Positions 33,991 to 43,213 of a stretch of 64,000 nucleotides of DNA are shown piece after piece. Source of the DNA: an uncultured Roseicyclus sp. (lineage in GTDB: Bacteria > Pseudomonadota > Alphaproteobacteria > Rhodobacterales > Rhodobacteraceae); contig CANLXA010000002.1 in assembly GCA_947494975.1 (NCBI GenBank), positions 744,001 through 808,000 of the forward strand, read 5' to 3'. The translations under genes were made by a program, and so were the position numbers. Below the pieces are notes generated by a model. That model was not told the DNA's origin. It saw only the letters and a program-made list of their open reading frames with translations, and ran no database searches. Position 1 is the stretch's first letter, and every line of letters begins with the position of its first letter.

Positions 33991-34015
33991 GGAACTTCCT
34001 TCGCCCGCCGCCGTT
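33991..34015 (+). promoter_or_regulatory. EcfG-type promoter of the 78-aa/CsbD operon
   Basis: GGAAC (33991-33995), 16 bases, CGTT (34012-34015), exact consensus, 28 bases before the ATG at 34044. Confidence 0.82.
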
Positions 34016-34043
34016 GATTGGCCAGATGAGAAGGAGATTAACG

Positions 34044-34280
34044 ATGAAAACCGGAACCATCCTCGCAATTGCAATCGCAGCCATTGTTGCTGTTGTCGGT
34101 GTGTACATGATCGACATCGATCAAACCGAAGAAGCGGCCTTGCCGGAAGTCAGCGTCGAGGGCGGTAACATGCCCGAATTTGACGCCGAAGTTGGCGAAG
34201 TGGAGATCACCGAAGAGACGGTCACCGTCCCGGGGATCGAAATCACGCCGCCTGAAAGTGAAGACGTCGCATCCAATTGA
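34044..34280 (+). CDS. Small exported/anchored acidic protein (78 aa)
   Basis: A 78-residue protein with an N-terminal hydrophobic segment (TILAIAIAAIVAVVGVYMIDI) and an extremely acidic C-terminal half rich in Glu, Val and Pro (EVEITEETVTVPGIEITPPESE). It could be a membrane anchor or an uncleaved signal, leaving the acidic tail in the periplasm. AAGGAG lies 7 bases before the ATG and an EcfG promoter upstream. It is co-transcribed with the csbD gene, 39 bases downstream. No recognised family. Confidence 0.78.
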   Translation: MKTGTILAIAIAAIVAVVGVYMIDIDQTEEAALPEVSVEGGNMPEFDAEVGEVEITEETVTVPGIEITPPESEDVASN

Positions 34281-34319
34281 TGTGATCCGCTAGACCGACA
34301 CTCAAAAAGGAGACGTGTT

Positions 34320-34517
34320 ATGAACCGCGACCAAATCGAAGGCAAATGGACCGAGATCAAAGGCAAGCTGCGCGAAAGCTATGGTGAGCTGACCGATGAC
34401 GATCTGGAAGCCGCCAAAGGTGATCGCGAGCAGATGGAGGGCGTCCTCCAGCAGAAGCTCGGCAAGTCCAAGGAAGAAGTTCGCGACACCATGGACAAGA
34501 TCCTCGCCAAAATCTGA
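34320..34517 (+). CDS. CsbD family stress protein
   Basis: A 65-residue CsbD/YjbJ protein: MNRDQIEGKWTEIKGKLRE, then YGELTDDDLEAAKGDREQMEGVLQQKLGKSKEEVRDTMDKIL. CsbD proteins are small, soluble, strongly stress-induced proteins in Bacillus, E. coli and alphaproteobacteria, but their molecular role is unknown. It is the second gene of the unit starting at 34044, is preceded by AAAAGGAG, and ends just before a terminator. Confidence 0.93.
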   Translation: MNRDQIEGKWTEIKGKLRESYGELTDDDLEAAKGDREQMEGVLQQKLGKSKEEVRDTMDKILAKI

Positions 34518-34540
34518 GGACGTCTGGCGACGAACTCAAG

Positions 34541-34573
34541 AAAGCAGCTTCCGGAACCGGGGGCTGCTTTTTT
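34541..34573 (+). terminator. Terminator of the CsbD unit
   Basis: An 8-bp outer stem (34541-34548 with 34563-34570), inner CCGG/CCGG pairing and a T-run to 34573, 23 bases after the csbD stop. Confidence 0.82.
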
Positions 34574-34797
34574 GTGAGCAGTGGATGATTAACGGTCGAC
34601 CCACAATGAAGACATTGCAGACAGTCATACTGCGTTTTCCCTGAAGGTTCGCAGCGTGAGAAACTCCTGATTCTGCCAAGGCACCAATGGGTGCCCATTA
34701 TCGGGCACGATGAGCCATGGCATTTGGGAAAATGCCTCTTTAACAGCAGGGTAAGACCATCTCTTAACTCGGTTGACGACATCCTTAACCTAAAGTA

Positions 34798-34812
34798 GAA
34801 CAAATAGTGAAC
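34798..34812 (+). promoter_or_regulatory. LexA (SOS) box upstream of imuA
   Basis: GAAC (34798-34801), seven bases, GAAC (34809-34812): the direct-repeat box GAAC-N7-GAAC recognised by alphaproteobacterial LexA. It sits 24 bases before the imuA start codon. The preceding 200 bases hold only a 6-bp inverted repeat (34691-34708) of unclear meaning. Confidence 0.85.
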
Positions 34813-34835
34813 ATTAGTTAGGTTCGGTATGTTTT

Positions 34836-35513
34836 ATGGAGCCATCTCAGGTTCGGAAACGTCTGACCGGTCAGGTATATCGATCTGCTCTGGTAACACG
34901 GACTTTGTCAGAAGTTTTTCCCGAAACGGCCAGTGATGCCGCGGCAACCGGCTTCGTCCTGGCCCGGGTGTCGCGTGTGCAGGGCCCCATCCTTTGGGTC
35001 CAGGACCGGGTGTCGCGCAGGGAAACGGGGCGGCCCTGTCTTGCGGGCATTGGCACGGCCCTGCCGATCATCATGGTCTCTCTGTCCCGCGCGGCAGATG
35101 TGCTTTGGGCAATGGAGGATGGATTGCGATGCAAGGCGTTGGGCGCTGTGATCGGAGAGGTCTGGGGCGATCCACCCGCCCTCGATTTCACGGCAACCAA
35201 GCGGCTTGCCATGCGGTCCGAGGCGGCGGATGTGCCGTGTTGGCTCATTCGGCGAGCGGCGGCCCCGAACCTGAGCGCAGCGCGCGACCGTTGGCGAGTG
35301 GGCTCTCTGCCCGCCGCACCGCATCCCCACGATGCACAAGCCCCCGGGTTGCCATGCTGGTCGCTCGATCTGTTCCGTTCACGCGGATCCAAACCCGGAC
35401 AATGGGTGGCCACCTATGACCGGGCGTCGGATCGTCTCGATATCGCTGCCCCAGTTCGCGATGGAGCGCTGGCAGAGGGTGATGGAGCAGCACGGCACCG
35501 CGCCACCGGATGA
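34836..35513 (+). CDS. imuA: ImuA, SOS mutagenesis protein
   Basis: A 225-residue RecA-like accessory protein of the mutasome, normally encoded just before imuB. Partner motifs include FVLARVSRVQGPILWVQD, AVIGEVWGDPPALDFTATKRLAMRSEAADVPCWLIRR and the C-terminal WSLDLFRSRGSKPGQW. It acts in translesion synthesis by connecting ImuB with the SOS machinery. Its start at 34836 is 23 bases after the LexA box. The 3' end overlaps imuB by about 98 bases, which is longer than typical overlaps. Confidence 0.9.
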   Translation: MEPSQVRKRLTGQVYRSALVTRTLSEVFPETASDAAATGFVLARVSRVQGPILWVQDRVSRRETGRPCLAGIGTALPIIMVSLSRAADVLWAMEDGLRCKALGAVIGEVWGDPPALDFTATKRLAMRSEAADVPCWLIRRAAAPNLSAARDRWRVGSLPAAPHPHDAQAPGLPCWSLDLFRSRGSKPGQWVATYDRASDRLDIAAPVRDGALAEGDGAARHRATG

Positions 35514-36948
35514 CATCCCCATCGTACTCGCCCGCGAGGGGCACCATGGGCCGGTGATCCATGCTGCCAACCGCATCGCGCGGATGAACGGCATCCGCCC
35601 CGGATCACGCGTTGTGGATATGCGCGCGATCTGCCCTGAATTGCAGGTGGAATATGCCGATCTTGCCGGAGACCGGACGACGCTGGACCGGCTGGTTCTC
35701 TGGGCGCGACGTTGGTGCCCCTGGAGTGTGCGGGACGGCGAGGATGGGCTGATCCTCGACACGACCGGTGCGGATCACCTGTTAGGGGGCGAGGTCGCGA
35801 TGTTGGTCGAGATGGAAACGCAGCTGTCTTTGCTGGGTCTCAGCGCGCAACTGGCCGTTGCCCCCACATGGGGTGCGGCCTGGGCGCTGGCGCGGTTCGG
35901 GCCGGTGCGGTCTGTGTGTGGGGCGAGTGAAGTGGAGGTCAAGCTGGGTGCGCTGCCTGTCACCGGGTTGCGGCTGAACACCGAAACCGTGCAACTCCTG
36001 CGCCGCCTGGGGCTGAAAACCATTGGCTCTTTGATGGATGTGCCGCGCCTGTCCCTGACGCGGCGTTTTGTGAAGGCGGGGATGGAGGCCAACCCGTTGA
36101 TGCGCCTTGATCAGGCTCTGGGCAAGCTGGCGGAACCGGTGGCGAGCGTTGAGGCCAAACCACCCATTCGAGTGCAAAGCCGCCTGGCCGAGCCGATTTT
36201 CGATCCCACCCCTTATCTGCCTGAATTGTGTGAAACCCTCTGCGAGGCGCTGAAACAGGCGGGCCAAAGCTGTCGTCGCCTGTATCTGACAATCTACCGC
36301 ACCGATGGGGAGGTGAGCCATGTGGAAGTGGCGACCTCTGCCGCGACCCGTGATCCCAATCACCTGCATGGACTGTTCCGGGACAAGGTCGAGCGGATCA
36401 ATCCCGGTTTCGGGTTTGATCTGATCACGCTTGAGGCGGGCGGCGTGGAAGACATGCAGGAAAGCCAGAACAGGCTTGATGGCGGATCGGATAATGATTT
36501 GCATCTGACCCGTCTGGTTGACCGGCTGAGCGCAAAGTTCGGCCCCCGTGCCGTGACCTGGCCGGTCTTGCGCGAAAGCCATATCCCGGAACGGGCCGAA
36601 GGGGAGGTTACGGCCCTCACCGCCATGGCCGAGACAGTGGAGGCGGCGGTTAAGGAGCGCCCCTTGCGCCTGTTCGATCATCCCGAGGAGGTGAGGGTGC
36701 TTTATGCGGTGCCCGAAGGCCCGCCCGCCCAGTTCGTTTGGCGGCGGCAGACCCATCGTGTGACGCGCTACGCCGGGCCGGAACGGATCGCGCCGGAATG
36801 GTGGAAAGACCGGCCCGGCACGCGGCTGCGCGATTATTTCAAGGTCGAGGATCAGGCGGGACAGCGCCTTTGGCTCTATCGCGAAGGCCTGCATGAGGAT
36901 GGACGGGGCGGAGATCCGCGCTGGTTCGTCCATGGGTGTTTCGCATGA
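35416..36948 (+). CDS. imuB: ImuB, inactive Y-family polymerase subunit
   Basis: A 510-residue Y-family polymerase homologue that binds the beta clamp and recruits DnaE2. It has the N-terminal RRIVSISLPQFAMERWQRV, the palm region DGLILDTTGADHLLGGE and thumb-like LLRRLGLKTIGSLMDVPR, but the family is known to lack a full catalytic triad. The C-terminal extension has an LRLFDHPEEV element in the place where clamp-binding motifs of ImuB lie. The start at 35416 was chosen from the conserved MTGRRIVSISLPQ; it is within imuA. Confidence 0.92.
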   Translation: MTGRRIVSISLPQFAMERWQRVMEQHGTAPPDDIPIVLAREGHHGPVIHAANRIARMNGIRPGSRVVDMRAICPELQVEYADLAGDRTTLDRLVLWARRWCPWSVRDGEDGLILDTTGADHLLGGEVAMLVEMETQLSLLGLSAQLAVAPTWGAAWALARFGPVRSVCGASEVEVKLGALPVTGLRLNTETVQLLRRLGLKTIGSLMDVPRLSLTRRFVKAGMEANPLMRLDQALGKLAEPVASVEAKPPIRVQSRLAEPIFDPTPYLPELCETLCEALKQAGQSCRRLYLTIYRTDGEVSHVEVATSAATRDPNHLHGLFRDKVERINPGFGFDLITLEAGGVEDMQESQNRLDGGSDNDLHLTRLVDRLSAKFGPRAVTWPVLRESHIPERAEGEVTALTAMAETVEAAVKERPLRLFDHPEEVRVLYAVPEGPPAQFVWRRQTHRVTRYAGPERIAPEWWKDRPGTRLRDYFKVEDQAGQRLWLYREGLHEDGRGGDPRWFVHGCFA

Positions 36949-36960
36949 TGGGGGTGGGAC

Positions 36961-39900
36961 GTGTGCTCAGGGCAGGGCTGTGGGGCCGGTGCCATGCCTG
37001 AAATGGACAATCAGCGCCCACGCCGGACCATCGAGGTGGAGGGGTTTCGCCAAAATCCGCGCGCCAATTATGTCGAACTGGGGTTGACCACGTGTTTTTC
37101 TTTCCTGCGCGGGGCATCGGATGCCGTGGATCTTGCCATAACGGCAAACATGTTGGGATATGACAAGCTCGGCTGCGCGGATCTCAACACAATGGCCGGG
37201 GTCGTGCGGCTTCATGCTGAGGCCCTGAAGGCAGAAATCACCCCTGTCATCGGGTGTCGGCTGCAGTTGGTCACGGGTGAGGAATTCCTCGCCTATCCCC
37301 GGGACCGCGCGGCCTATGGGCGGCTCTGCACGCTGCTGTCTAAGGGCAAGATGCACGACCCCGATGGGGAATGGCAGGCCAAGGGCGTGTGCGACATCAC
37401 GCTGGACGATCTGGCGCGGCATAGCGAGGGGGTGCAACTGATCGCACTGCCGGGGGCGCAACTGGGCCAGTTCGAGGCGGACTTTCGCCGCCTGAAACGC
37501 GATTTGCCGACGCTGAGGCACATTGCGGCGAGTTACCTCTATCGCGGCGATGACCGGGCGCGGATCAATCGGCTGGACAAGCTGGCCCAGGCCCATGGCC
37601 TGTCCATTCTGGCCACCAATGATGTGCGCTATCACGCGCCCGACCGGCGGCCATTGCACGATGTAATGACCTGCATCCTGCACAAGACAACGATCCATCA
37701 GGCGGGCTTCCTGCTCAACGCCAACGCCGAACGGCACCTGAAATCTCCTGACCAGATGGTGCAGCTCTTTGCGGAATGGCCCCATGCGATCCGCGCGACC
37801 CGCAAGGTTGCGGATGCCTGTAATTTCGATCTTCGTGAACTGGCTTATGAATACCCAAAAGAGACGGTGCCAGAAGGACGAACGCCGCAAGATTATCTGG
37901 AGGAGCTCACCTGGAACGGGGCTGCGTGGCGCTATCCGGATGGCGTTCCGGAGACACTGACAAAGACGTTGCGCAAGGAACTCGCGCTCATCGGCAAACT
38001 GGAAATCGCCCAATATTTTCTGACAATCCAAAGGATCGTGAATTACGCGCGTTACGAATGCAAACCGCCGATCCTGTGTCAGGGCAGGGGGTCGGCGGCG
38101 AACTCGGCCGTTTGTTTCGTGTTGGGCATCACGGCCGTGGACCCGGCCCAGAACGACCTGCTGTTCGAACGATTCATCAGCGAGGAACGCAAGGAACCGC
38201 CCGATATCGACGTCGATTTCGAACACGAGCGGCGCGAGGAGGTGATCCAGCATATCTATGATGAATATGGGCGCGACCGTGCCGCGCTTTGTGCCACCGT
38301 GATCCATTACCGCCCCCGTATGGCCGTGCGCGAGGTGGGCAAGGTGATGGGTCTCAGCGAGGATATCACCAGCGCCTTGGCCAAAACCATCTGGGGGTCA
38401 TGGGGCCGTGAGGTGGGCGCGCGCGAGGCAGAAGAAGCAGGGATTGATCTGAACGATCCACTGATGGCCCGCACGATCAAGCTGGCAGATCAGATGATCG
38501 GGATGCCCCGGCATTTGGGCCAGCATGTGGGTGGCTTCATCCTGACCGAGAAGAAACTGATCGAAACCGTGCCGGTGGGCAACGGAGCTATGCCTGACCG
38601 GACATTCATAGAATGGGACAAGGACGATATCGACGAATTGCGTATCTTGAAAGTGGATGTGCTGGCGTTGGGGATGCTGACCTGCATCCGCAAGGCGTTT
38701 GATCTTATCGAGGCGCATTATGGGGAGAAACTGACCCTCGCCAGCATCGAACAGGGTGATGAAGCCACCTATGACATGCTGTGCAAAGGCGACAGCCTGG
38801 GCGTCTTTCAGGTGGAAAGCAGGGCGCAGATGAACATGCTCCCACGACTGAAACCCAAGACGTTCTATGACCTGGTCATTCAGGTCGCCATTGTCCGGCC
38901 CGGCCCGATCCAGGGTGATATGGTGCATCCTTACCTGCGCAGGCGGGCGGGGAAGGAGCCCGAGGATTATCCATCACCCGCCCCACCCCATGATCCGAAT
39001 GAGCTGCGCAAGGTCCTGTCGCGGACCAAAGGTGTTCCGATCTTTCAGGAACAGGCCATGAAACTGGCAATGGTCGCGGCAGAGTTTTCCCCCGATGAGG
39101 CGAACCAGTTGCGCAAGGCCATGGCGACGTTCCGCTCCAAAGGCACCATCGGGGAACTTGAGGACAAGATGGTCAACCGGATGATCAATCGCGGCTATGA
39201 TCCGGAATTCGCCCATCGCTGTTTCAACCAGATCAAGGGCTTTGGCGATTACGGCTTCCCAGAAAGCCACGCGGCCAGCTTTGCGCATCTGGTCTATGTC
39301 TCAAGCTGGATCAAATGCCATTACCCGGATGTGTTCTGCGCCGCACTCCTTAATTCCCAGCCCATGGGGTTTTATGCCCCGGCCCAGATTGTCCGCGACG
39401 CCCGCGAGCATGGGAAAATCGTGCGTCCAGCGGATGTGAATTATTCCGATTGGGATAATACGCTTGAGCCCATCTCTCCCGGTGTCTTTGCGGTTCGTCT
39501 GGGGCTGCGGCAAGTGGATGGGATGCGCAAAGAGGGGGCTGAGCGCCTTGTCAAAATCCGCGACGCTCCCTTCACCGACCTTGCGGATCTCAAGAAACGC
39601 GCTCGGGTGGATGCAGGGACAATCCGCAGGCTGGCGGCAGCGGATGCGATGCGCTCCATGGGGCTGGACCGGCGGCAGGCGCTGTGGGATGCGCGGGCGC
39701 TTCACGATGCGCCGAACCTGCCATTGTTTGCGGAGAACCGCGATGAAGGGGAGGAGGTCCGCTTTGACCTGCCCCAAATGCCGATCTGCGAACATGTCGT
39801 TGCGGATTATCAGACCATGCGGCTGTCCCTGAAGGCGCACCCGATGTCTTTCCTGCGAAAAAGCATGACGAAACAGGGATATGCGACAACGAAAGCCCTG

Positions 39901-40296
39901 GAGCAGATGCGGAATGGGCAATCGATGAAGCTCTCGGGCATCGTGCTGATCCGGCAACGCCCCGGCAGTGCGAAGGGGGTCTGTTTCATCACGATCGAGG
40001 ATGAAATGGGTGTCGCCAATCTGGTGGTCTGGCCCAAGGTGATGGAGACGTTTCGCAAGGTCATCATGCGCGCCAAGATCATTGATGTGCGTGGCGTGGT
40101 GCAGCGCAGTGATGATGTGATCCATGTGGTCGCACATCGCCTGATAGACCGCAGCGATGCGCTGGACCGGCTCTCGAATGACCCGATGGCCCCCCCTCTG
40201 GCCCGCGTCGATGAAGTCAAACGCGCGTTGCCGAACTCTTCCCATGGGCACCCGCGCAATGTGCGGGTGATCCCGAAATCAAGAGATTTCCATTAG
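36961..40296 (+). CDS. dnaE2: Error-prone DNA polymerase DnaE2 (ImuC)
   Basis: A 1111-residue C-family polymerase. The PHP domain begins with ANYVELGLTTCFSFLRGAS and ADLNTMAGVVRLHAEA. The polymerase active site is seen in ILCQGRGSAANSAVCFVLGIT and PPDIDVDFEHERREEVIQHIYDEYGRDRAALCATV, followed by the beta-binding tail domain and an OB-fold near SGIVLIRQRPGSAKGVCFITIEDE. It performs SOS-induced lesion bypass together with ImuA and ImuB. The start is uncertain: a GTG at 36961 with GGGGGTGG upstream or ATG codons at 36994 or 37003, all 12-45 bases after imuB. Confidence 0.95.
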   Translation: MCSGQGCGAGAMPEMDNQRPRRTIEVEGFRQNPRANYVELGLTTCFSFLRGASDAVDLAITANMLGYDKLGCADLNTMAGVVRLHAEALKAEITPVIGCRLQLVTGEEFLAYPRDRAAYGRLCTLLSKGKMHDPDGEWQAKGVCDITLDDLARHSEGVQLIALPGAQLGQFEADFRRLKRDLPTLRHIAASYLYRGDDRARINRLDKLAQAHGLSILATNDVRYHAPDRRPLHDVMTCILHKTTIHQAGFLLNANAERHLKSPDQMVQLFAEWPHAIRATRKVADACNFDLRELAYEYPKETVPEGRTPQDYLEELTWNGAAWRYPDGVPETLTKTLRKELALIGKLEIAQYFLTIQRIVNYARYECKPPILCQGRGSAANSAVCFVLGITAVDPAQNDLLFERFISEERKEPPDIDVDFEHERREEVIQHIYDEYGRDRAALCATVIHYRPRMAVREVGKVMGLSEDITSALAKTIWGSWGREVGAREAEEAGIDLNDPLMARTIKLADQMIGMPRHLGQHVGGFILTEKKLIETVPVGNGAMPDRTFIEWDKDDIDELRILKVDVLALGMLTCIRKAFDLIEAHYGEKLTLASIEQGDEATYDMLCKGDSLGVFQVESRAQMNMLPRLKPKTFYDLVIQVAIVRPGPIQGDMVHPYLRRRAGKEPEDYPSPAPPHDPNELRKVLSRTKGVPIFQEQAMKLAMVAAEFSPDEANQLRKAMATFRSKGTIGELEDKMVNRMINRGYDPEFAHRCFNQIKGFGDYGFPESHAASFAHLVYVSSWIKCHYPDVFCAALLNSQPMGFYAPAQIVRDAREHGKIVRPADVNYSDWDNTLEPISPGVFAVRLGLRQVDGMRKEGAERLVKIRDAPFTDLADLKKRARVDAGTIRRLAAADAMRSMGLDRRQALWDARALHDAPNLPLFAENRDEGEEVRFDLPQMPICEHVVADYQTMRLSLKAHPMSFLRKSMTKQGYATTKALEQMRNGQSMKLSGIVLIRQRPGSAKGVCFITIEDEMGVANLVVWPKVMETFRKVIMRAKIIDVRGVVQRSDDVIHVVAHRLIDRSDALDRLSNDPMAPPLARVDEVKRALPNSSHGHPRNVRVIPKSRDFH

Positions 40297-40425
40297 TGCC
40301 GTCGCGCCGATGGACCACGGACCGGTCATGCAATAACGATCAAACCGGACACCTCAAGCGGGGGCCAATAAGACAGCGTGCGTCCTTTTCATTGTCTCAG
40401 AGAATTACCCGATCTTAGGTTCAAT

Positions 40426-41484
40426 ATGCACCAAACCATTCCGATAGGGGCCGCGGCCACGCTGGCCTACGGCAGTGTCTTGATCAACACCATGCCGATC
40501 TGGTTGGGCGCGCTTACCGACAAAGCGGACGCAAACGAAGCCTTGCCCGGTCTGTTGGCCAGCATTCTGTTGCTTGCAGCGGCCATCGGATGCGGATCGG
40601 CAGAACCGCGCCGGGGGCCCAGCCTGTTCCGCATCTGTTCAATAGGCGTCGTCGGAGGCCTGCCAATCATCGGCGCCATGGCGGAAGCGATCACAAGTGC
40701 TTCATTGCTGATTGCGGGCGGCATCTTTGGCATCTCGCTAGGGCTGCTGTTGTATCGGGCGCTGATGGCTTTAATCGCAACCGCTGACCCGGCTCGGTTG
40801 ATCGGGAACACATTGGCGATTGGTGTTATCGCATCGCTTGTGGTCCTGCTGGCGGTGTCCGTCTATCCAGACGCGATTCTGGCTATCCTGTCGGTACTCA
40901 GCCTGATCCCGGCGGCGGCGGCACTTATCCGGGCCGCCTCCGCACCCACAGACCGATTTGACCTTGAAGTAATGAGACCGGGCTGGAGCAGTCTTGGGTT
41001 TTTCCCGTTTTTCATAGCGATGGGGGCGTATTGGGTATTTCTTGAAATCTACGCATCCATTCAGGGCCTTGCGACCATCAGCGAGTGGCTTTTTGCAGGG
41101 CTGTTGGCCTCCGCCATTGGGTCAACACTGGCGGCGCGGTTGCGGTCGACCGTTCGAAAACACGTATTACTCCTCTCAATGCTTGCCGCCGCTATCACCG
41201 GCGCCGCTACGTATCTGACGTCGATACATTGGATGATCGGCGCGACGATCCTCGCCAATGGTTTCTTTCTGTTTTTGTTCTTCTCGCTCTATCTCGGGGC
41301 AGTCACGACCGCAGAAGCGGGGCGCCGGATGGCTGTCTACCTTGCAGGCTTCGCGCTTGGGGGTGCTGTCGGATCGATAACGATCACCATGGGTGGATAC
41401 GTTGCGATGGCGTCTTTCATTTTCCTGTCCGGATGTATCGCCGTGCCCGCGGCTATGTCGTCACGGCCCGGTCCGCTGGCATGA
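40426..41484 (+). CDS. MFS-like integral membrane protein
   Basis: A 352-residue, highly hydrophobic protein with about ten to eleven helices arranged in two halves, fitting a small major-facilitator-type transporter. I see PIWLGALTDKADANEALPGLLASILLLAAAIGCG and a central loop SAPTDRFDLEVMRPGWSSLGFFPFFIAMGAYWVFLEIYA. No substrate motif is recognisable. The start at 40426 begins MHQTIPIGAAATLAYGSV; no good ribosome site is visible. It converges on the regulator at 41453 with a 32-base overlap. Confidence 0.7.
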   Translation: MHQTIPIGAAATLAYGSVLINTMPIWLGALTDKADANEALPGLLASILLLAAAIGCGSAEPRRGPSLFRICSIGVVGGLPIIGAMAEAITSASLLIAGGIFGISLGLLLYRALMALIATADPARLIGNTLAIGVIASLVVLLAVSVYPDAILAILSVLSLIPAAAALIRAASAPTDRFDLEVMRPGWSSLGFFPFFIAMGAYWVFLEIYASIQGLATISEWLFAGLLASAIGSTLAARLRSTVRKHVLLLSMLAAAITGAATYLTSIHWMIGATILANGFFLFLFFSLYLGAVTTAEAGRRMAVYLAGFALGGAVGSITITMGGYVAMASFIFLSGCIAVPAAMSSRPGPLA

Positions 41485-43036
41485 TCTCAAGCCCCGCTTT
41501 TTCCCAAGCGAGGAGCGCGCGATCTCTGAGGTCGTCATAGCAGGCCAGATCAAGTTCGACATGGGCGTTGTCCTCAAACGAAGGGTAGAGGGCGCGCATT
41601 GAGGCGACCTCTTTACTTGCGGCTACCAGATCACCCAATTCAGTGTGAAACCACGCCAGATGGGCGTGGAACCAAAAGAAGCCCGGCATCGGGAAGCGGG
41701 TGATCTCCACCAGGGCGGCCTCCATCTGATGCGCCCTGGCGAGGCGCCAGCAATGCACGAAGTGGTACCAACCCGGATGCACTGGGCTGATGGCCATGGC
41801 CCGGTCCAGAAGCGCGATCGCCCGCGCTTCATCCCCGATAAACGCGAAGCAGTGACCAATCTCGGCAAGAACGTCGGCATGGCCGTCGTTAAGGCTTAGG
41901 GCGCGTTCGGCCGCATCGCGAAATCCCGCCAAATCCCCGCGATAATATCGCGTCAACGCAAGCACCATCTGCGCGAATGCGTCCTGCGGATCGGCGCGGA
42001 CCGCGCTGCGGGCCGCGTCGTGGGCGAGGGCCAGCGCATCCACGCCCTCACGGGCATTCATGTGAAAGCGATGCTCCTCGATGAGGATCATTGCATAGGC
42101 CGACCACCCCTGCGACGCGCCGGGATCCTGCTCAAGCGCCTTGGGAAGGTCTTCACGCAGGGCCGCGTGCATCTCGGGCTCATAACCAACGTAGTAGTCG
42201 TGGAATCGCGCCAGGAGGTGATACATTTCCCAGGTCCGCGTACTTCCCGAGCTTCGGGCCTGTCCGATATGATCGGCAACAGCCCCGTACCGGCTGGCCA
42301 CACGACCGGCCGTCAGCGCCGCCAGTTCATCCTGAATATCGATCAATCCGCTGACGCTGTCGTCACGCTCGAATTGCTCCGTGACCAAGATTTCTCCGGT
42401 CGCGGTCGCGCTTACCTGAACTGTGACCCGCAGACGCGGCGACGCACGGCGAACAGAGCCCTCGAGCAGGTAATCGACGCCCGGATCGCGGTGAAGATCC
42501 GCGGGGCGGGCCCCGTCTTCTGCCATTTGAACGGAGGTGCGGCGGGAAAACACGAAGAGTTCGCGAAAGCGAGACAGGTTGAAAATCGTCTGTTCGGTCA
42601 GACCATCGGCTATGAAGCTGTCCCCGGGATCACCTCCCAACATCCGGAACGGCAGGACGGCGATGGAGGGGCGTCTGTCACCGGTGACGGAGGGCCGCCC
42701 GATGCGGGTTCCGAAACTCGCCTGGGTATCGGAATGCACTTCGGCGACAAAGCGAAAGCCGTGTCCATGATGCGTCTTGATGGTATGCTGCGTGCGGCCA
42801 TCGTCGCCGACAGCATGACGTGTCTCCTTGATCGCCGTCGACAGGCTGGCATCGGAGATAATCCGATCGCCCCAGACTTTTGAGATCAGTTCGTCCTTGC
42901 CCACAACTCGGTGGCGATTGCGGATCAGGTGATCAAGCACGCGCAAGGTTTGGGGGGTCAACGGGCGCGTCTCTCCCCCTTGGTGGATCTGGGCCAGATC
43001 GCTGTCGATCTCGCAATCCCGAAACTGAACCTTCAT
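41453..43036 (-). CDS. Winged-helix/TPR transcriptional regulator (CadC-like N-terminus)
   Basis: A 527-residue protein. Residues 1-97 form an OmpR-type winged helix (DCEIDSDLAQIHQGG, LTPQTLRVLDHLI, SKVWGDRIISDASLSTAIKETRHAVGDDGRTQHTIKTHHGHGFRF). A TolB-N/FlgO-like domain follows (SIAVLPFRMLGGDPGDSFIADGLTEQTIFNLSRF, VDYLLEGSVRRASPRLRVTVQV), then several tetratricopeptide-like helix pairs to the C-terminus. No membrane helix is visible, unlike CadC. The start ATG at 43036 is chosen because winged-helix members start here; a TTG at 43093 keeps the frame open. It is divergent from the homocysteine methyltransferase gene. Confidence 0.85.
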   Translation of the reverse strand: MKVQFRDCEIDSDLAQIHQGGETRPLTPQTLRVLDHLIRNRHRVVGKDELISKVWGDRIISDASLSTAIKETRHAVGDDGRTQHTIKTHHGHGFRFVAEVHSDTQASFGTRIGRPSVTGDRRPSIAVLPFRMLGGDPGDSFIADGLTEQTIFNLSRFRELFVFSRRTSVQMAEDGARPADLHRDPGVDYLLEGSVRRASPRLRVTVQVSATATGEILVTEQFERDDSVSGLIDIQDELAALTAGRVASRYGAVADHIGQARSSGSTRTWEMYHLLARFHDYYVGYEPEMHAALREDLPKALEQDPGASQGWSAYAMILIEEHRFHMNAREGVDALALAHDAARSAVRADPQDAFAQMVLALTRYYRGDLAGFRDAAERALSLNDGHADVLAEIGHCFAFIGDEARAIALLDRAMAISPVHPGWYHFVHCWRLARAHQMEAALVEITRFPMPGFFWFHAHLAWFHTELGDLVAASKEVASMRALYPSFEDNAHVELDLACYDDLRDRALLAWEKAGLEIMPADRAVTT

Positions 43037-43213
43037 CACGTCGCCACCCGCGTCGTCGCCCGGTTCTAATATCATGAGCGACCGCTTTGGCAATTGCTCG
43101 GCATTCCTCAGGAAAATCTCAGGTCACGCTCAAGCGCCCCTGTGCGATCACCTCTATCCGTCTCTCATCGCCGGTTGCCCAGATGGGGGCAGGGCACAAG
43201 ACAGGATAGACCA

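Noticed and set aside
34691-34708. 6-bp inverted repeat GTGCCC/GGGCAC upstream of imuA
   Set aside because: It is short, has no T-run and can occur by chance; no operator family fits.
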